This document shows, piece after piece, positions 5,156-7,567 of a stretch of DNA of 7,567 nucleotides; positions within the stretch are counted from its first letter, which is position 1; every line of letters begins with the position of its first letter. A program made the translations under genes and the position numbers. The stretch is from Burkholderiales bacterium (GTDB lineage: Bacteria; Pseudomonadota; Gammaproteobacteria; Burkholderiales; Burkholderiaceae_D). Under the pieces are notes generated by a model. It was not told the origin of the DNA. It made no database searches and saw only the letters and a program-made list of their open reading frames with translations. The DNA is taken from positions 1 through 7,567 of the forward strand of contig SYFN01000202.1 of the NCBI GenBank assembly GCA_005800405.1. The letters run 5' to 3'.

Positions 5156-6346
5156 TTACTCCCAGTTGAGCGCGCCACCGGTCTGATACTCGATGACCCG
5201 TGTTTCAAAGAAGTTGCGCTCTTTCTTTAGGTCGATCATCTCGCTCATCCACGGGAAGGGATTCTCTTCCTGCGGGAATAGTGCCTCCAAGCCGATCTGT
5301 TGAGCCCGGCGATTCGCGATGAATCGAAGGTAGCCCTTGAACATCGACGCATTGAGACCCAGCACACCACGCGGCATTGTATCCTCAGCGTAGCGATATT
5401 CCAACTCCACCGCTTGCAAAAACAACGCTCTGATCTCTTCTTTGAAAGCCGATGTCCACAAATGAGGATTCTCGAGCTTGACCGTATTGATCAGGTCAAT
5501 GCCGAAGTTGCAGTGCATGGACTCGTCACGCAGGATGTATTGGTACTGCTCGGCTGCGCCCATCATCTTGTTCTGACGGCCCAGCGCCAGAATCTGAGTA
5601 AAGCCGACATAGAAGAACAAGCCCTCCATCAGGCAGGCAAAGACGATCAGTGACTTGAGCAACGTCTGGTCACTTTCGGTGGTGCCGGTCTGAAATTCAG
5701 GGTTGGTCAGCGTCTCGATGAACGGGATCAGAAACTGGTCCTTGTCGCGAATGGAGGTGACTTCGTTATAGGCATTGAAGATTTCCGACTCGTCCAGACC
5801 CAGCGACTCGACGATGTACTGGTAAGCGTGCGTGTGAATTGCCTCTTCGAATGCCTGGCGCAGCAAATACTGACGGCACTCCGGCGCGGTGATGTGGCGG
5901 TAAGTGCCGAGCACAATATTGTTGGCAGCTAGCGAATCGGCTGTCACAAAAAAGCCCAGATTGCGCTTGACCAGACGACGCTCGTCTTCGGTCAGGCCAT
6001 TCGGGTTTTTCCACAGCTCGATGTCGCGCTGCATATTAATTTCTTGCGGCATCCAGTGGTTTGCGCAGCCGGCAAGGTATTTGTCCCATGCCCATTTGTA
6101 CTTGAATGGCACAAGCTGATTGACATCGGTCTTGCCATTGATGATGCGCTTGTCCACCGCGTTGACACGGTCCTGAGTATCACCGGTCCTTTCAGGACGC
6201 GCCAGTATGCCGGGATCAAGTGCGGTATCGGCTTGAAATGCCGAAACAGGCGCACCGGTTGGCACCGACTGCAATTGCGGACGTGATTGAGGTGGGCGCG
6301 CTACGGGTGCTGCGGGTGCTGCGGTGTCTTCGTCCCAGGAGAGCAT
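5156..6346 (-). CDS. nrdB: Class Ia ribonucleoside-diphosphate reductase, beta (radical) subunit
   Basis: NrdB holds the diiron-tyrosyl radical that starts reduction of ribonucleoside diphosphates to deoxy forms on NrdA; the two form the cytosolic class Ia enzyme. All expected residues are present in this 396-aa protein with exactly E. coli spacing: Asp137, Glu168, His171, Glu241, Glu275 and His278 as metal ligands (E. coli Asp84, Glu115, His118, Glu204, Glu238, His241) and radical Tyr175 in EAIHTHAY (E. coli Tyr122). The C-terminal IEYQTGGAL segment is the tail that docks on NrdA and carries the Tyr of the radical path. Residues 5-60 are a Pro/Ala-rich, poorly conserved extension absent from E. 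coli NrdB; no ATP-cone is seen. ATG at 6346 has GAGG 10 nt upstream. The gene lies 104 bp after nrdA on the same strand, so it is probably co-transcribed with it. A tyrosyl radical, rather than a Mn/Fe variant, is predicted because Tyr175 is kept. Confidence 0.98.
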   Translation of the reverse strand: MLSWDEDTAAPAAPVARPPQSRPQLQSVPTGAPVSAFQADTALDPGILARPERTGDTQDRVNAVDKRIINGKTDVNQLVPFKYKWAWDKYLAGCANHWMPQEINMQRDIELWKNPNGLTEDERRLVKRNLGFFVTADSLAANNIVLGTYRHITAPECRQYLLRQAFEEAIHTHAYQYIVESLGLDESEIFNAYNEVTSIRDKDQFLIPFIETLTNPEFQTGTTESDQTLLKSLIVFACLMEGLFFYVGFTQILALGRQNKMMGAAEQYQYILRDESMHCNFGIDLINTVKLENPHLWTSAFKEEIRALFLQAVELEYRYAEDTMPRGVLGLNASMFKGYLRFIANRRAQQIGLEALFPQEENPFPWMSEMIDLKKERNFFETRVIEYQTGGALNWE

Positions 6347-6356
6347 GGTCTTTTTT

Positions 6357-6360
6357 CCTC
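6357..6360 (-). promoter_or_regulatory. Ribosome binding site of nrdB
   Basis: GAGG on the - strand, followed by AAAAAAGACC and ATG at 6346. The 10-nt spacing is at the long end of normal. Together with the family-typical MLSW start it supports the chosen start. Confidence 0.65.
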
Positions 6361-6407
6361 AGTTACTTGTAGGGGTTCATCGTTACAGCTTAGTCCGGGT
6401 TGATAGT

Positions 6408-6444
6408 GCCGGCTTGATCGGTATCTTGATCGATGCAAGCCGGC
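6408..6444 (-). repeat. Strong intercistronic hairpin between nrdA and nrdB
   Basis: Six bases after the nrdA stop, the - strand reads GCCGGCTTG, a single-base bulge (C), ATCG, a 10-nt loop, CGAT, then CAAGCCGGC. This gives a 9-bp plus 4-bp stem. No T-run follows, so it should not act as a full terminator. It may set the nrdA:nrdB ratio by partial termination, RNA processing or protection of the nrdA message. A direct repeat GATCAAG lies within it. Confidence 0.7.
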
Positions 6445-6450
6445 GGCAAC

Positions 6451-7567
6451 TTACTGGCAAGCCTCGCACTCTTCAAAGCCGGGATCGCCAGGTCGCAGCA
6501 TGCACGCGGGACCATCAGCCTCCGCCGCCGCGCCCGCCGTCGCCGGCATATCGGAGGAGACGGCATTGAGCGCGCCAGCCTTCGAGGTCGACTTCTCGGT
6601 GTGTGTGGCGCCGATGGTTCGCAGGTAGTACGTCGTCTTGAGACCGCGCAGCCAAGCGAGCTTGTAAGTTTCATCGAGCTTCTTGCCAGATGCGCCGGCC
6701 ATATAAATGTTCAGCGACTGTGCCTGATCAATCCATTTCTGGCGACGCGAAGCGGCTACGACGAGCCAGCTTGGATCAACTTCGAAAGCCGTTGCATACA
6801 GCTCACGCAGATCCTGCGGAATGCGATCAATGCGTGCGAGGCTGCCATCAAAGTATTTTAGATCAGCGATCATCACTTCATCCCAGAGGCCACGGGATTT
6901 CAAATCACGCACCAGATGCTCATTGATTTCGGTGAATTCTCCAGACAGATTCGATTTCACGTAGAGATTTTGATACGTGGGCTCAATACAAGCTGACACG
7001 CCAATAATGTTGGAGATGGTCGCGGTCGGCGCGATCGCTACGCAATTGGAGTTGCGCATACCGTACTGCTTGATGCGATCGCGCAGCTTGCTCCAGTCCA
7101 GCGTTTCAGTGGCATCGACTTCGAGATACCCACCGCGCTCTTCAGCCAGCAGCTTGAGCGAATCCTGCGGTAAGATGCCGCGATCCCACAACGATCCGCG
7201 GTAGGAACTGTATGTGCCACGCTCTTCGGCCAGTTCGGTGGAGGCTAGGTAGGCGTAATAGCAGACCGCCTCCATCGAACGGTCTGCAAACTCGACCGCA
7301 TCTTTTGAAGCATAAGGTATGCGAATCATGTGCAGGCAATCCTGAAAACCCATAATGCCCATACCAACCGGGCGATGACGCAGGTTCGAATCGCGCGCCT
7401 TCTTCACAGCATAGTAATTAATGTCGATAACGTTATCGAGCATGCGCATCGCAGTGTTGATGGTTTTCTGCAGCTTGTCGTGATCAAGCTTGCCATCCTT
7501 CATATGCGCCGGCAGATTGACCGAGCCTAGGTTGCAGACTGCGATCTCGGAATCGTTGGTATTGAGC
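6451..7567 (-). CDS. nrdA: Class Ia ribonucleoside-diphosphate reductase, alpha (catalytic) subunit, C-terminal part
   Basis: NrdA binds ribonucleotides and allosteric effectors and performs the radical reduction with NrdB. The window holds the last 371 codons; the frame continues past base 7567, so the start, any ATP-cone and the NLCxE active-site Cys are outside. In this fragment [10 protein letters not shown] contains Cys11, equivalent to the redox Cys462 of E. coli. Then come [12 protein letters not shown], the substrate-site loop [15 protein letters not shown] (E. coli PSETSS region), [21 protein letters not shown], and Tyr313-Tyr314 in KTTYYLRT, matching the radical-transfer pair Tyr730-Tyr731. 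The C-terminal CEAC (Cys367, Cys370) is the swinging thiol pair that takes electrons from thioredoxin or glutaredoxin; E. coli has CxxxxC here. The sequence resembles the NrdA type of pseudomonads and burkholderias more than that of enterobacteria. No NrdR box is visible in the part seen; the promoter lies outside. Confidence 0.98.
   Translation of the reverse strand, partial: LNTNDSEIAVCNLGSVNLPAHMKDGKLDHDKLQKTINTAMRMLDNVIDINYYAVKKARDSNLRHRPVGMGIMGFQDCLHMIRIPYASKDAVEFADRSMEAVCYYAYLASTELAEERGTYSSYRGSLWDRGILPQDSLKLLAEERGGYLEVDATETLDWSKLRDRIKQYGMRNSNCVAIAPTATISNIIGVSACIEPTYQNLYVKSNLSGEFTEINEHLVRDLKSRGLWDEVMIADLKYFDGSLARIDRIPQDLRELYATAFEVDPSWLVVAASRRQKWIDQAQSLNIYMAGASGKKLDETYKLAWLRGLKTTYYLRTIGATHTEKSTSKAGALNAVSSDMPATAGAAAEADGPACMLRPGDPGFEECEACQ

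Noticed and set aside
4989..5186. 65-codon + strand frame antisense to the nrdB end
   Set aside because: It has no ribosome site, low-quality composition and overlaps the coding end of nrdB on the other strand.
6363..6380. Five-codon leader ORF (MNPYK) on the - strand before nrdB
   Set aside because: It has no ribosome site of its own and its length and position are expected by chance. No attenuator structure depends on it.

Overview
The window is a conserved housekeeping block from a bacterium, most probably a betaproteobacterium of the Burkholderiales or a near relative. The evidence for this is the neighbourhood accC - prmA - zinc-ribbon/DUF3426 protein - PfkB kinase on one strand, facing yggT - alanine/lysine-rich H1-like protein - nrdB - nrdA on the other. 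The H1-like protein has the AWPFPTG tail, and NrdB has the MLSW start and the [22 protein letters not shown] ending (in two pieces) that I know from that group. The lineage is inferred from gene content and protein style only. No mobile element, CRISPR array, tRNA or rRNA was seen.

Left half, + strand (1-3273). The 3' third of accC (biotin carboxylase) is followed after 9 bp by prmA (ribosomal protein L11 methyltransferase). After 10 bp comes a membrane protein with an N-terminal zinc ribbon and a C-terminal DUF3426 domain, and after 51 bp a PfkB-family kinase that resembles mycobacterial adenosine kinase. The spacing suggests one transcription unit. A 163-bp gap (3274-3436) separates it from the convergent gene yggT.

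Right half, - strand (3437-7567). Read in the direction of transcription, the order is: nrdA (class Ia ribonucleotide reductase large subunit, its 5' part outside the window), a 104-bp gap with a strong hairpin, nrdB (radical-bearing small subunit, all metal ligands present), a 348-bp stretch without a credible gene, an intrinsic terminator (4780-4807), a control region with a perfect 20-bp palindrome, the H1-like histone gene, a second intrinsic terminator (4013-4045), and yggT, which starts at TTG.

The genes serve fatty-acid synthesis, ribosome modification, nucleoside or sugar phosphorylation, membrane organisation, chromosome packing and dNTP supply. I found no new multi-gene system. The points worth a second look lie between the genes: the palindrome upstream of the histone gene, two terminators built to the same plan on either side of it, the hairpin between nrdA and nrdB, and the hairpin-rich stretch downstream of nrdB.
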